Origin: a candidate division WWE3 bacterium
GTDB taxonomy: Bacteria; Patescibacteriota; WWE3; JAPLWK01
Length of the DNA: 42,176 bases
Assembly (NCBI GenBank): GCA_026396615.1
Contig: JAPLWK010000008.1
Coordinates: 140,883 to 183,058 of the forward strand
Direction: 5' to 3'
How positions within the stretch are numbered: position 1 is the first letter of the stretch; each line of letters starts with the position of its first letter. Below the pieces are notes generated by a model, which worked only from the letters and a program-made list of their open reading frames with translations, had not been told where the DNA came from and did not search any database. The translations under genes and the position numbers were made by a program. Of the stretch, positions 8,920 to 15,872 are shown piece after piece.

Positions 8920-9641
8920 TACACTAATTTCCCAATCACCAACAGCCGACTAGTCGTTAACCCCGGTGGATAACAGGTCATCAAAACCACGGATGATGAG
9001 CTGCCGGTTTCCAGGCCGTAATCTTTTAGTGGTGCCACTTCCGCGGGGTTTAAAATCTTGGTTTCCGTTACTTCGTAGCGGTAAGTCACGGCGTTGATGC
9101 CAATGCTAAACTCGTCGCCAACAGTTAGATTTGGTAAAGTCGAAAAGATAGTTTTGTAATTATTAGGGCTAAAAAACAAAGGAGCGGCCGAATGTCCGTA
9201 AATAAAAGTCGTGCCAATGTCGCCCGGAATCGCACTGCCTCGAAAATGCCCCAAACGCTCGTCAGGGCTTAAATTTACGGAGTTAGTTTCCACACTGGCT
9301 TCTTTAATATTTAGTTTGGGAATTGTTAACAAAAAAGTATCTGGCACTTCCTCATTTACCCCGGAAGTAATTGTTAAAGATTCGCTGCTACTTAGCTTGG
9401 CACTTTTTGGTAACGGTACTCCAACCATGGGGGAAGGGGTATCAACATTAAAAGCTCCTAAAACACTGTTTTGGGGGGATTCTAATTTACTATCCTGACC
9501 TGTAAATTGAGGTAAGATTACTTGGGAAAGTAGCAATATAAATCCGCCTAAAATAAAGCAAAAAGCGGTTCCAAATTTTAAAAACGGCTTAAAAATGAAG
9601 ACCCACCAGGCTTTAGCCGGCAATTTTGAGAGGTTTTTCAT
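8916..9641 (-). CDS. Sortase (cysteine transpeptidase)
   Basis: 241 aa. Membrane anchor at about residues 20-46, a spacer, then the sortase beta-barrel from about 100. Catalytic residues can be assigned: His150 in IYGHSA, Cys223 in VVLMTC (the TLxTC motif) and Arg232 in TTSRLLVIG. Sortases cut a C-terminal sorting signal on exported proteins and join them to the envelope or to pilins. The sequence resembles class D/E sortases more than SrtA; class is uncertain. The two proteins encoded just beyond, at 6428 and 8236, have possible sorting signals. Its start lies within the 3' end of holA (29 nt overlap). Confidence 0.92.
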   Translation of the reverse strand: MKNLSKLPAKAWWVFIFKPFLKFGTAFCFILGGFILLLSQVILPQFTGQDSKLESPQNSVLGAFNVDTPSPMVGVPLPKSAKLSSSESLTITSGVNEEVPDTFLLTIPKLNIKEASVETNSVNLSPDERLGHFRGSAIPGDIGTTFIYGHSAAPLFFSPNNYKTIFSTLPNLTVGDEFSIGINAVTYRYEVTETKILNPAEVAPLKDYGLETGSSSSVVLMTCYPPGLTTSRLLVIGKLVY

Positions 9642-10347
9642 TGGTGTAGGTAGTGTAGTGAATGATTAAATTGGTCAGTAGCAGATCATCAGAAAGAGAG
9701 CTGCCTTTAAGGGCCATATCAACCGTTAACAGTTGACTATAGATTTCCAACAATTCCATTTCCGTAAAATTCTTTGCTGCCGTCGTCAACTTTCTTTTTT
9801 GAAAAGGCGACAAGCTTTCGGCCAGTTTATTTTTATACTTGACGGAAAGTAAGTTTCTCGTTAAGTACGTTATCATTACTAAAATTCCAATCGCCGATTC
9901 GCCTTGAGCCAAGAGTGTTTGTAATTCCTCAAAAGCCCGGGGGCGGTTTTTGGCGCCCAAGGCATCCAGTAATCCCCAGATTTGAGCCGTCACTTCGTCG
10001 TCGAAAAACGTCACTTGGCCACCAAGGTCGGCGACAGATTTTAAAAGTTTGGAGTTCTTAGGGAGCGAGCCGTCGATCCAAAGGACTGCGTCTACGCCGT
10101 CGACGCCGGTCTTATTTAAAGTCTTAAGCAGCTCCTCCTCGTATTTTTTCCACTCTGTAGCCATCTCGGCAACGATCAAAGTCTTCTCGGAAAGTAAGGA
10201 CTGACTGTTAAAGAGGCTGGAAATCGGTCCCGCGAAGTTCTTGTCAATGACGATTGTTTGCACCGCCTCCGGTGGGAAGTTCTTTTTGACTTCAAGTAGG
10301 GCTTTTCGAGACGAAGTTTTATTTTTACCGCCAATTAAATAAATCAC
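9613..10347 (-). CDS. holA: DNA polymerase III delta subunit
   Basis: About 244 aa, short against 330-340 in E. coli. N-terminal IYLIGGKNKTSSRKALLEV resembles the HolA start (IYLLYGEE...). The core has FDDEVTAQIWGLLDALGAKNRPRAFEELQTLL and a C-terminal VDMALKGSS. Delta opens the sliding clamp within the clamp-loader complex. An ATG at 10350 is possible, but GTG 10347 is preferred because it places the start 6 nt after the -10 box, as in other transcription units of this window, and gives the usual MIYL start. It is co-transcribed with the sortase. Confidence 0.88.
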   Translation of the reverse strand: MIYLIGGKNKTSSRKALLEVKKNFPPEAVQTIVIDKNFAGPISSLFNSQSLLSEKTLIVAEMATEWKKYEEELLKTLNKTGVDGVDAVLWIDGSLPKNSKLLKSVADLGGQVTFFDDEVTAQIWGLLDALGAKNRPRAFEELQTLLAQGESAIGILVMITYLTRNLLSVKYKNKLAESLSPFQKRKLTTAAKNFTEMELLEIYSQLLTVDMALKGSSLSDDLLLTNLIIHYTTYTNEKPLKIAG

Positions 10348-10353
10348 CATTTC

Positions 10354-10359
10354 ATTTTA
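10354..10359 (-). promoter_or_regulatory. holA -10 element (leaderless type)
   Basis: TAAAAT on the minus strand with extended TGT before it, ending 6 nt before GTG 10347. No good -35 seen. It faces away from the recA promoter in a 67-nt intergenic region. Confidence 0.55.
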
Positions 10360-10400
10360 ACAGATTTAAAAGATTCCCCACTTCCAAACCTAGCTAGATT

Positions 10401-10409
10401 TGATAGTAT
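10401..10409 (+). promoter_or_regulatory. recA extended -10 element (leaderless type)
   Basis: TGA then TAGTAT (10404-10409), 8 nt before the ATG at 10418. The -35 is weak (TTCCAA, 10382-10387, 16-nt spacer). The box lies downstream of the alternative TTG start at 10400, ruling that start out. No LexA-type operator is evident. Confidence 0.55.
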
Positions 10410-10417
10410 GTCTTTAT

Positions 10418-11470
10418 ATGGCAGCTACAGATGCTAAGAAACTAGCTCTTACTCATGCGTTGGCCGACATCGAAAAAAGCTTTGGTAAGGGTTCCATTAT
10501 GCGACTGGGGGAGCGCCCGAAGGCCTCCGGAGTTAACATTATTAACACCGGATCTATTGCTTTAGACTTAGCTTTGGGAATTGGTGGGCTCCCTAAAGGC
10601 CGAATCATCGAAATTTTTGGTCCTGAAAGTAGTGGTAAAACTACCTTGTCGCTTCACATTGCCGCTGAGGCTCAACGAGCCGGAGGAACCGCCGCTTTTA
10701 TTGATGCTGAACACGCTTTAGACCCTATGTACGCCGCCAGGATTGGCGTTAACGTTGATGATTTGCTTATCTCCCAACCCGATACCGGCGAGCAGGCCCT
10801 AGAAATTGCCGAAACTTTAATTCGTAGTAGTGCTGTCGATCTAATTATCATTGATTCCGTCGCGGCTCTCACTCCCAAAGCCGAAATTGAAGGGGAAATG
10901 GGCGATTCTTTTATGGGGCTGCAGGCTCGCCTCATGAGTCAAGCCCTCCGTAAAATTACCGGAGCTACCAGTAATACCAACACCATGGTTATTTTCACTA
11001 ATCAGTTACGCGAAAAAATCGGAGTGATGTTTGGCAATCCCGAGGTGACGACCGGCGGCAGGGCTCTTAAATTCTACGCTTCGGTTCGTTTGGAAATTCG
11101 GCGGGTCGAGTCGATTAAGGATGGCGATCGAGTGACTGGTAACCATGTCCGAGTCAAAGTGGTTAAAAACAAAGTCGCTCCGCCTTTTCGGGTGGCCGAA
11201 TTTGACATTATGTTTGCCGAAGGCATTAGTAAAGTGGCCAGTCTTTTGGACGTCGGAACCGAGATGGAGATTATAAAAAAGAGTGGGGCTTGGTATGAAT
11301 ACAACGGTGAAAAATTGGGTCAGGGCCGCGAAGCCTCTAAAGAAAACTTAAAACAAAATCCGAAACTAGCCGCCGAAATCGAGAAGAAAATTCGCGATAG
11401 CCTCAAAGATCAAAACGCCCCGGCGGTGCCCCTCGAAGTTGGTGAATCTTCCGAAGAATCCGAAGAATAA
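10418..11470 (+). CDS. recA: Recombinase RecA
   Basis: 350 aa. Typical start [23 protein letters not shown], Walker [10 protein letters not shown] (about 68-76), Walker [23 protein letters not shown], and DNA-binding loop 2 region [30 protein letters not shown]. The acidic C-terminal tail ([10 protein letters not shown]) is present. RecA coats single-stranded DNA, drives strand exchange and stimulates LexA cleavage where an SOS system exists. An upstream TTG would add six residues but lies in the promoter. It is followed after 4 nt by the glycosylase gene, an apparent repair operon. Confidence 0.98.
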   Translation: MAATDAKKLALTHALADIEKSFGKGSIMRLGERPKASGVNIINTGSIALDLALGIGGLPKGRIIEIFGPESSGKTTLSLHIAAEAQRAGGTAAFIDAEHALDPMYAARIGVNVDDLLISQPDTGEQALEIAETLIRSSAVDLIIIDSVAALTPKAEIEGEMGDSFMGLQARLMSQALRKITGATSNTNTMVIFTNQLREKIGVMFGNPEVTTGGRALKFYASVRLEIRRVESIKDGDRVTGNHVRVKVVKNKVAPPFRVAEFDIMFAEGISKVASLLDVGTEMEIIKKSGAWYEYNGEKLGQGREASKENLKQNPKLAAEIEKKIRDSLKDQNAPAVPLEVGESSEESEE

Positions 11471-11474
11471 TTAG

Positions 11475-12029
11475 ATGATTTCCAAAGAAAAAGAGTTAAA
11501 AAAGATAGCGGTTAACATCGCTTCCTGCCGTCTTTGTCAGCAAGGCATGTCGGGTCTGCCAGTTCCCGGTGAGGGCGCGGTCAACGCAAAACTAATGTTT
11601 ATTGGTGAAGCGCCTGGGGTTGAGGAATCTAAGACCGGAAGACCTTTCATCGGTCGCTCTGGAAAATTGTTGACCCAGATTCTGGCTGAAATCGGTCTAA
11701 AACGCGAAGAGGTTTTTATCACTTCTCCGGTCAAATACTTTCCCGGCCGCCGCGCTCCCACTTCTCAAGAAATCGATCACGGCAGAACGCACTTACTAGC
11801 ACAAATAAAAGTTATTCAGCCAAAATTTATAGTTCTAATGGGAACCACGGCCGTTAAGGCTTTATTACCAGACGAAACTTTTCATGCGGTTAAAGATCAT
11901 GGTCGCGTCGTCACTCAGTCCGGTCAAACGTACTTTCTCACCTTCCACCCCGCCGCCGCCCTGCGCTCCCCTAAAATTTGGGGTGGGTTAATGCGGGCTG
12001 ATTTTAAGAAGCTATTAAAATTACTCTAG
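11475..12029 (+). CDS. Uracil-DNA glycosylase, family 4-like, with two iron-sulfur ligands missing
   Basis: 184 aa. Motif 1 is GEAPGVEE (44-51), followed by TGRPFIGRSGKLL, and the His158 motif TFHPAAALR: all typical of family 4 UDG. These enzymes remove uracil from DNA. Family members bind a 4Fe-4S cluster with four cysteines. Here C18 and C21 are present, but aligning VKYFPGRRAPTSQEI with the usual VKCRPP.NR.PTPEE puts Tyr88 and Gly103 where the other two cysteines belong. The residue after the usual ITN also differs (ITSPVK). So the fold is secure but the cluster is doubtful. Operon with recA; the 3' end overlaps the convergent ABC-F gene by 9 nt. Confidence 0.88.
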   Translation: MISKEKELKKIAVNIASCRLCQQGMSGLPVPGEGAVNAKLMFIGEAPGVEESKTGRPFIGRSGKLLTQILAEIGLKREEVFITSPVKYFPGRRAPTSQEIDHGRTHLLAQIKVIQPKFIVLMGTTAVKALLPDETFHAVKDHGRVVTQSGQTYFLTFHPAAALRSPKIWGGLMRADFKKLLKLL

Positions 12030-12734
12030 CGATTCATTTTCGAAATAAGATAACGCCCCTGCTTTAAGGTTAAGTACTTTATTAACCCCCACACTTTCCA
12101 CGAAATAACGATCGTGCGAAACGAGTAGCAACGTTCCTTGGTATTTTCGTAAACTATCTTCTATAACTTCCTTGGTTTCAATATCTAAGTGGTTATCCGG
12201 TTCATCTAGTATTAGCAAATCGTAATCTTTATGGGCAAAAATGGCGAAGGCAAAACGAGCTCGCTCCCCGGGGCTTAATTGCCAAATTCTTTTAGCAATA
12301 TCGTCTTTATTAAATAAAAATTTGCTTAAATACCCTTTAGCATCATAAAAAAAGCAATTAGTACTAGCCGTAAAAATCTCTTGTAAATTTCGATTATCTG
12401 TTCCTTCTTTATCCATATGTTGCACTTGAGCAAAGTAACCTAGTTTCACGTTGTCGCCAATCTTTACCTCTCCAGAACTTGTTAGCTCCTCGCCCATAAT
12501 CATTTTCACCAAAGTAGATTTACCAGCGCCGTTGGGGCCAAAGAGCCACAGTTTTTCCTGACCGCGGAGTTCAAAATCTAAATTAGTAAACACCCGATTT
12601 TTTCCGTAAGCCTTAGCCACGTTACTGCAACGGACCATAAGCTTCCCCGGCCGAATGTCGGTCGCGAAATTTAAGCCCTTTATCTTTTTAGAAACGTATT
12701 CTTCTTTCGGCTGGCTAGTTACTTCTCGCTCCAT
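12021..12734 (-). CDS. ABC-F ATPase, C-terminal half (second nucleotide-binding domain)
   Basis: 237 aa with Walker A GPNGAGKST (67-75), signature LSPGERARFAFA, Walker B LLILDEPDNHLD (usual EPTNHLD, here D for T) and switch LLLVSHDRYF. It begins MEREVTSQPKEEYVSKKIKG, which reads as the linker of an ABC-F protein and not a natural N-terminus. The ATG lies 20 nt inside the preceding half-gene in another frame. Removing one A from GAAAAGAATGG at the junction would fuse the halves as ...QEKMEREV.... ABC-F proteins bind the ribosome E site (translation or antibiotic protection). It may still be made by translational coupling. Confidence 0.85.
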   Translation of the reverse strand: MEREVTSQPKEEYVSKKIKGLNFATDIRPGKLMVRCSNVAKAYGKNRVFTNLDFELRGQEKLWLFGPNGAGKSTLVKMIMGEELTSSGEVKIGDNVKLGYFAQVQHMDKEGTDNRNLQEIFTASTNCFFYDAKGYLSKFLFNKDDIAKRIWQLSPGERARFAFAIFAHKDYDLLILDEPDNHLDIETKEVIEDSLRKYQGTLLLVSHDRYFVESVGVNKVLNLKAGALSYFENESLE

Positions 12735-13401
12735 TCTTTTCTTGGCAGAGCACGTATTCTTCGTTCCACTTGTCGATCAGCTTTAACTTTTGGGTACGAT
12801 AATTATCATAATCACCTACAAATTGGTACAGCTTTCCTGCTTCGATTTCCCAAATTTCATCTACTGTGTGATTTAGAAACGAGCGGTCGTGGGAAATCAT
12901 AATCACTGTGGCCGGCAGAGTTTTAACGTAATTCTCAAACCACATAATACCTTCGATATCTAAGTGATTGGTAGGCTCGTCTATAAATAATGTCGTTGGG
13001 TTCTTTAGTAAGACTTCAATTAACTTCACTCTCATCTTCTGCCCCTCGCTCATGGTTTTAACATTTTGCTGGGGATCATAATTAGTAAATTCCAGTTGCG
13101 TTACCAATTTATCAATCAGATAATATTCCCAAGAGCCATCAAGACTTGATTCTAAATACTCGGCCACCGTTATATTGGGGAAATCAAATTCTTGAGGAAT
13201 GTAGCCAATCACCTCGTTTTGAATATCGAGGCCTCCGGCGGTTGGCTCTTCAATGCGGTTAACGATTCTAAATAACGTTGACTTGCCACAGCCGTTGCGT
13301 CCTACCAGACCAATTTTCTTGCCGTTACCGAGTTTAAAATCCACTCCGTTTAAGACAAAAACATCGCCATATTTTTTAGTGAGATTTTTAGCCGTAATCA
13401 C
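12715..13401 (-). CDS. ABC-F ATPase, N-terminal half (first nucleotide-binding domain)
   Basis: 228 aa from a GTG start. Walker A is GRNGCGKST (34-42), followed by signature MSEGQKMRVKL, Walker B TTLFIDEPTNHLD and switch VIMISHDRSFL. The C-terminus YRTQKLKLIDKWNEEYVLCQEK matches the start of the ABC-F inter-domain linker, then runs into six residues (NGARSN) and a stop. With the second half it would form one ABC-F protein of about 460 aa with a short linker. GTG is preferred because a -10 box ends 6 nt upstream. Confidence 0.85.
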   Translation of the reverse strand: MITAKNLTKKYGDVFVLNGVDFKLGNGKKIGLVGRNGCGKSTLFRIVNRIEEPTAGGLDIQNEVIGYIPQEFDFPNITVAEYLESSLDGSWEYYLIDKLVTQLEFTNYDPQQNVKTMSEGQKMRVKLIEVLLKNPTTLFIDEPTNHLDIEGIMWFENYVKTLPATVIMISHDRSFLNHTVDEIWEIEAGKLYQFVGDYDNYRTQKLKLIDKWNEEYVLCQEKNGARSN

Positions 13402-13407
13402 GGCCTC

Positions 13408-13413
13408 ATTTTA
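13408..13413 (-). promoter_or_regulatory. ABC-F gene -10 element (leaderless type)
   Basis: TAAAAT with extended TGC on the minus strand, ending 6 nt before GTG 13401. The -35 region is poor. Confidence 0.55.
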
Positions 13414-13454
13414 GCATTTACCTTCCTTTTATTGGGGTTTTCCTCATCAATGGA

Positions 13455-13982
13455 TCAATCGTTGGGGTTTTGTTCAATGTAATATTGAAGAATCGCTAGT
13501 TCTTTTTCGTTGCGAATAATTCTTTCGAAGTAACTCCTTTGCCACAGATCAATCGATTTATCTTTTAAAAGTAGACGAACTTGTTTTGTCATCTCAGACT
13601 TGAAAGACCCAACAATGCTTCCAAGCGTAGGGGCGTGGCATGCCGCGCCCGCAATCTCGATTATAAAATGAAGGTGACTAGGCATAATCTGAAAGGTGTT
13701 TAATGAAACGGGATAATGATCTGGTATATTTTTCCAAACATTCTCAACGATTTTACCGAGGCGACTTGGGAGAAATATCTTTTCGGTTGCGGGCTGGGCA
13801 TGCCCAGCCCCTACGATCGATTTTTGTGGTCTCAAGTTGCCGTCAACTATATTTCCAAGAATACACCTTCTATTTTCCACGCAAATCGTCACGAAATAAT
13901 ACCACTCTGTTGAATAATCAACTCCAGGTAATCTTAAAAGCTTTCGCTTAGGTCGAATCACTCGATCATATTTATCCAGCAC
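13455..13982 (-). CDS. REP-associated tyrosine transposase (RAYT, IS200-like Y1 family)
   Basis: 175 aa. Recognisable landmarks: PGVDYSTEWYYFVTICVENRRCILG, MPSHLHFIIEI (HxH metal-binding pair), IVGSFKSEMTK, LWQRSYFERIIRNEKEL and ILQYYIEQNP, which carries the probable catalytic tyrosine. RAYTs are single-copy relatives of IS200/IS605 TnpA that process REP palindromes. It lacks the usual W after the final NP, so may be a few residues short. Two REP-like palindromes lie inside the coding sequence in opposite orientation and are translated in frame (IVGAGHAQPA and GAACHAPTLG). Confidence 0.9.
   Translation of the reverse strand: MLDKYDRVIRPKRKLLRLPGVDYSTEWYYFVTICVENRRCILGNIVDGNLRPQKSIVGAGHAQPATEKIFLPSRLGKIVENVWKNIPDHYPVSLNTFQIMPSHLHFIIEIAGAACHAPTLGSIVGSFKSEMTKQVRLLLKDKSIDLWQRSYFERIIRNEKELAILQYYIEQNPND
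13627..13650 (+). repeat. REP-like palindrome inside the RAYT gene (copy 1)
   Basis: GTAGGGG head (13627-13633) followed by the inverted repeat GGGCGTGGCA / TGCCGCGCCC (13631-13650), one mismatch. On the coding strand it encodes GAACHAPT. Same head as the repeats near 31314, 31991 and 13814. Confidence 0.75.
13791..13814 (-). repeat. REP-like palindrome inside the RAYT gene (copy 2)
   Basis: Perfect 20-bp palindrome GGGCTGGGCA / TGCCCAGCCC (13791-13810) followed by CCTAC, that is a GTAGGGG head on the minus strand. It is in the opposite orientation to copy 1 about 165 bp away, so the two form a REPIN-like inverted pair. It encodes VGAGHAQPA. Confidence 0.8.
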
Positions 13983-14012
13983 ATTAAAAGAGTAACACCT
14001 GAATAATTAGAG

Positions 14013-14018
14013 TAAAAT
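14013..14018 (+). promoter_or_regulatory. -10 element of the 14025 peptidase gene (leaderless type)
   Basis: TAAAAT ending 6 nt before ATG 14025; no clear -35 and no Shine-Dalgarno sequence. Confidence 0.5.
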
Positions 14019-14024
14019 AAATAC

Positions 14025-14795
14025 ATGACCGGCGAAAAATCTTCATTATCAACGGAAGAAGATAAAACTGCTGATGGTAGTCAAAATACTGTTGAGGCTG
14101 GTGAGGTTCCAAAATTGACTTTTCGGATTCCCACCGCCGACGAGGAATTTAATCGCTTGTGGTGGACAGCTAATCGAGTCGAACACTACAAAGAAACTCA
14201 TGCTAACTTAGTTTGGCCGAATAACGAGGAGTTGCGATCTTTAATGACGGGTTTTCCTAAGTTAAAAGCCGGTACTAAAGACAAAATGCGAGAAGTTTTT
14301 TCAAGTAAGGTTTATTCTGCGGAAACCTATCAACGTAGTGTAGCCGCTCTAGAGGAAGCCCGACCGACGATTGAGGCAGCTTTTCCAAGATTTATCGATT
14401 TAGCAAATCACTGGGGCGTTAACTTTCCAAATGAAATTGAAATTACTGTTACCGCTTACGGAACTGGCGGTAATTTTAACGCTAAAACAGGCCATATAAA
14501 GGCGCAAATAAACCCAGAAAACAACTTTAATAATCGGGGTAACCCTGCTCATACACCTCTTCATGAGATTGTCCATATTTTAACGGACGAAGATATTGCA
14601 GCAAGATATAATCTGTCTTTTGATGAACGTGAGCGATTAGTCGATGATGTTGTAGTAGCTTTGTGTAGTGATTTAGTTCCCGATTACTTTCGTAAACATC
14701 CAGATGGTTCACAAATTGACCCCTACGCCACTGCCGAAACTTTGGATTTTTTACCAGATTCAATCGCTAAATACGTGAAAGATTTTCCCCGTTAA
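14025..14795 (+). CDS. Predicted zinc metallopeptidase (HExxH), family not recognised
   Basis: 256 aa, no signal peptide or membrane segment, so probably cytoplasmic. PLHEIVHILTDEDIA contains His180-Glu181-x2-His184, the zincin motif, and FDERERLVDDVV about 20 residues later could give the third ligand (gluzincin-like). An acidic, low-complexity N-terminus (about 1-28) precedes the domain. Repeated residues such as ITVTAYGTGGNFNAKTGHI form a beta region before the helix, as in many zincins. Single gene with its own promoter, divergent from the RAYT gene. Substrate unknown. Confidence 0.7.
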   Translation: MTGEKSSLSTEEDKTADGSQNTVEAGEVPKLTFRIPTADEEFNRLWWTANRVEHYKETHANLVWPNNEELRSLMTGFPKLKAGTKDKMREVFSSKVYSAETYQRSVAALEEARPTIEAAFPRFIDLANHWGVNFPNEIEITVTAYGTGGNFNAKTGHIKAQINPENNFNNRGNPAHTPLHEIVHILTDEDIAARYNLSFDERERLVDDVVVALCSDLVPDYFRKHPDGSQIDPYATAETLDFLPDSIAKYVKDFPR

Positions 14796-14802
14796 TATAT
14801 TA

Positions 14803-14842
14803 GGAAGTATTTGGCAACATTGGGCAGTATTTGGTAAGATTA
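14803..14842 (+). promoter_or_regulatory. Two tandem 20-nt repeats forming the fic promoter
   Basis: Copy 1 (14803-14822) GGAAGTATTTGGCAACATTG and copy 2 (14823-14842) GGCAGTATTTGGTAAGATTA match at 16 of 20 positions. Copy 1 holds a -35 (TTGGCA, 14811-14816), copy 2 holds the -10 (TAAGAT, 14835-14840), with an 18-nt spacer. The -10 ends 6 nt before ATG 14847. The spacing puts both repeats on nearly the same DNA face, as expected of a repressor site. Confidence 0.65.
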
Positions 14843-14846
14843 GGTA

Positions 14847-15872
14847 ATGCGGATCCCACCGGCTTATGAAAAGACAATTGAGCTCACTCGAAATCTCGCT
14901 AGATTGCAAAGCGCGAGTACTGTTCTTGCAAAAATCCCATTAAGTCCAATTGCTAAAACCAATTATGAGCGGACCTCACTACTGCATAGCGCTCTCTTCT
15001 CTGCACGGATTGAAGGTAATGATTTAGATCTTACGGATCTAACCACTAGTTCTCAGGCTCAGAAGCAAGTGGAAGTTCAAAATTTACAACGGGCTCTGAA
15101 GTATTTACAAGTAAAATGGGCCGAAAACTCTAGAAAGTCCATTGATCTAGCCTTAATTCTGGCGCTTCATAAATTGGTAATGGCCGAAGTTTCGCAGTAT
15201 CCGATCGGAAAACTACGTAATAATGTCTCGGCGATTTTTAACGGGGCCGGGTTTGCTATTTATGTCCCTCCAGCGCCTAGTGTCGTACCGGGTCTACTAA
15301 ATGACCTTATTAGTTATATAAATTCGAAGGAAGACGCCATTATTCTGGCCTTTTTAGGGCATTTGGTTTTTGAAAAGATTCACCCTTTCTTTGACGGCAA
15401 TGGTCGGGTCGGGCGCTTACTGCTAAAGGCGGTTCTTCTAAAAGAGGGTTACGAAGCTTTGTCTTTCGTTTCACTAGAGGAGGCAATAGACGGTAAGCGC
15501 GATGAGTATTACTCTACTTTTACATCGTCGGCCACCAGATATTTAGAGTTTATGTCAGAAACACTGGCAACCGCCGCCGAAAAAGCTATCGATCAGCTAT
15601 TGCAATCAAAAGAAGAATCTCCCAAAGAGTTGGCGTTGTTACCAAGACGTCAAGAAATTTTAAATATTATTCGTGATCACGGAGCGGTTAATTTCGATAC
15701 TCTACACAGGCGCTTTCTCGCTATAAATCCCAGAACTTTACGCTACGACATAAAATATTTGATCGATCATGGATTCGTTCAAAAGCAGGGAACAACGCGA
15801 GGCGTGTTTTACAGTCTATTTTCCCATACCGGTACTAAACCTGGCGAATTCGATAAACATTCCGGTGAATAG
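14847..15872 (+). CDS. Fic-family AMP-transferase with C-terminal winged helix
   Basis: 341 aa. The active-site motif [12 protein letters not shown] (179-190) is intact. SARIEG (52-57) is the class II inhibitory motif (S/T)xxxE(G/N) in the N-terminal helix, so activity is probably self-restrained. Residues about 260-325 ([38 protein letters not shown]) form a winged helix-turn-helix likely to bind DNA. Fic proteins attach AMP or a related group to a target protein's hydroxyl side chain. The winged helix and the repeats in the promoter suggest self-regulation; that is inference. The 3' end overlaps convergent copA by 57 nt. Confidence 0.92.
   Translation: MRIPPAYEKTIELTRNLARLQSASTVLAKIPLSPIAKTNYERTSLLHSALFSARIEGNDLDLTDLTTSSQAQKQVEVQNLQRALKYLQVKWAENSRKSIDLALILALHKLVMAEVSQYPIGKLRNNVSAIFNGAGFAIYVPPAPSVVPGLLNDLISYINSKEDAIILAFLGHLVFEKIHPFFDGNGRVGRLLLKAVLLKEGYEALSFVSLEEAIDGKRDEYYSTFTSSATRYLEFMSETLATAAEKAIDQLLQSKEESPKELALLPRRQEILNIIRDHGAVNFDTLHRRFLAINPRTLRYDIKYLIDHGFVQKQGTTRGVFYSLFSHTGTKPGEFDKHSGE

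Noticed and set aside
10400-10417. TTG start for RecA
   Set aside because: It lies in the extended -10 element; ATG 10418 matches the family start.
10351-10417. LexA/SOS box between holA and recA
   Set aside because: No GAAC-N4-GTTC or CTG-N10-CAG palindrome could be found.
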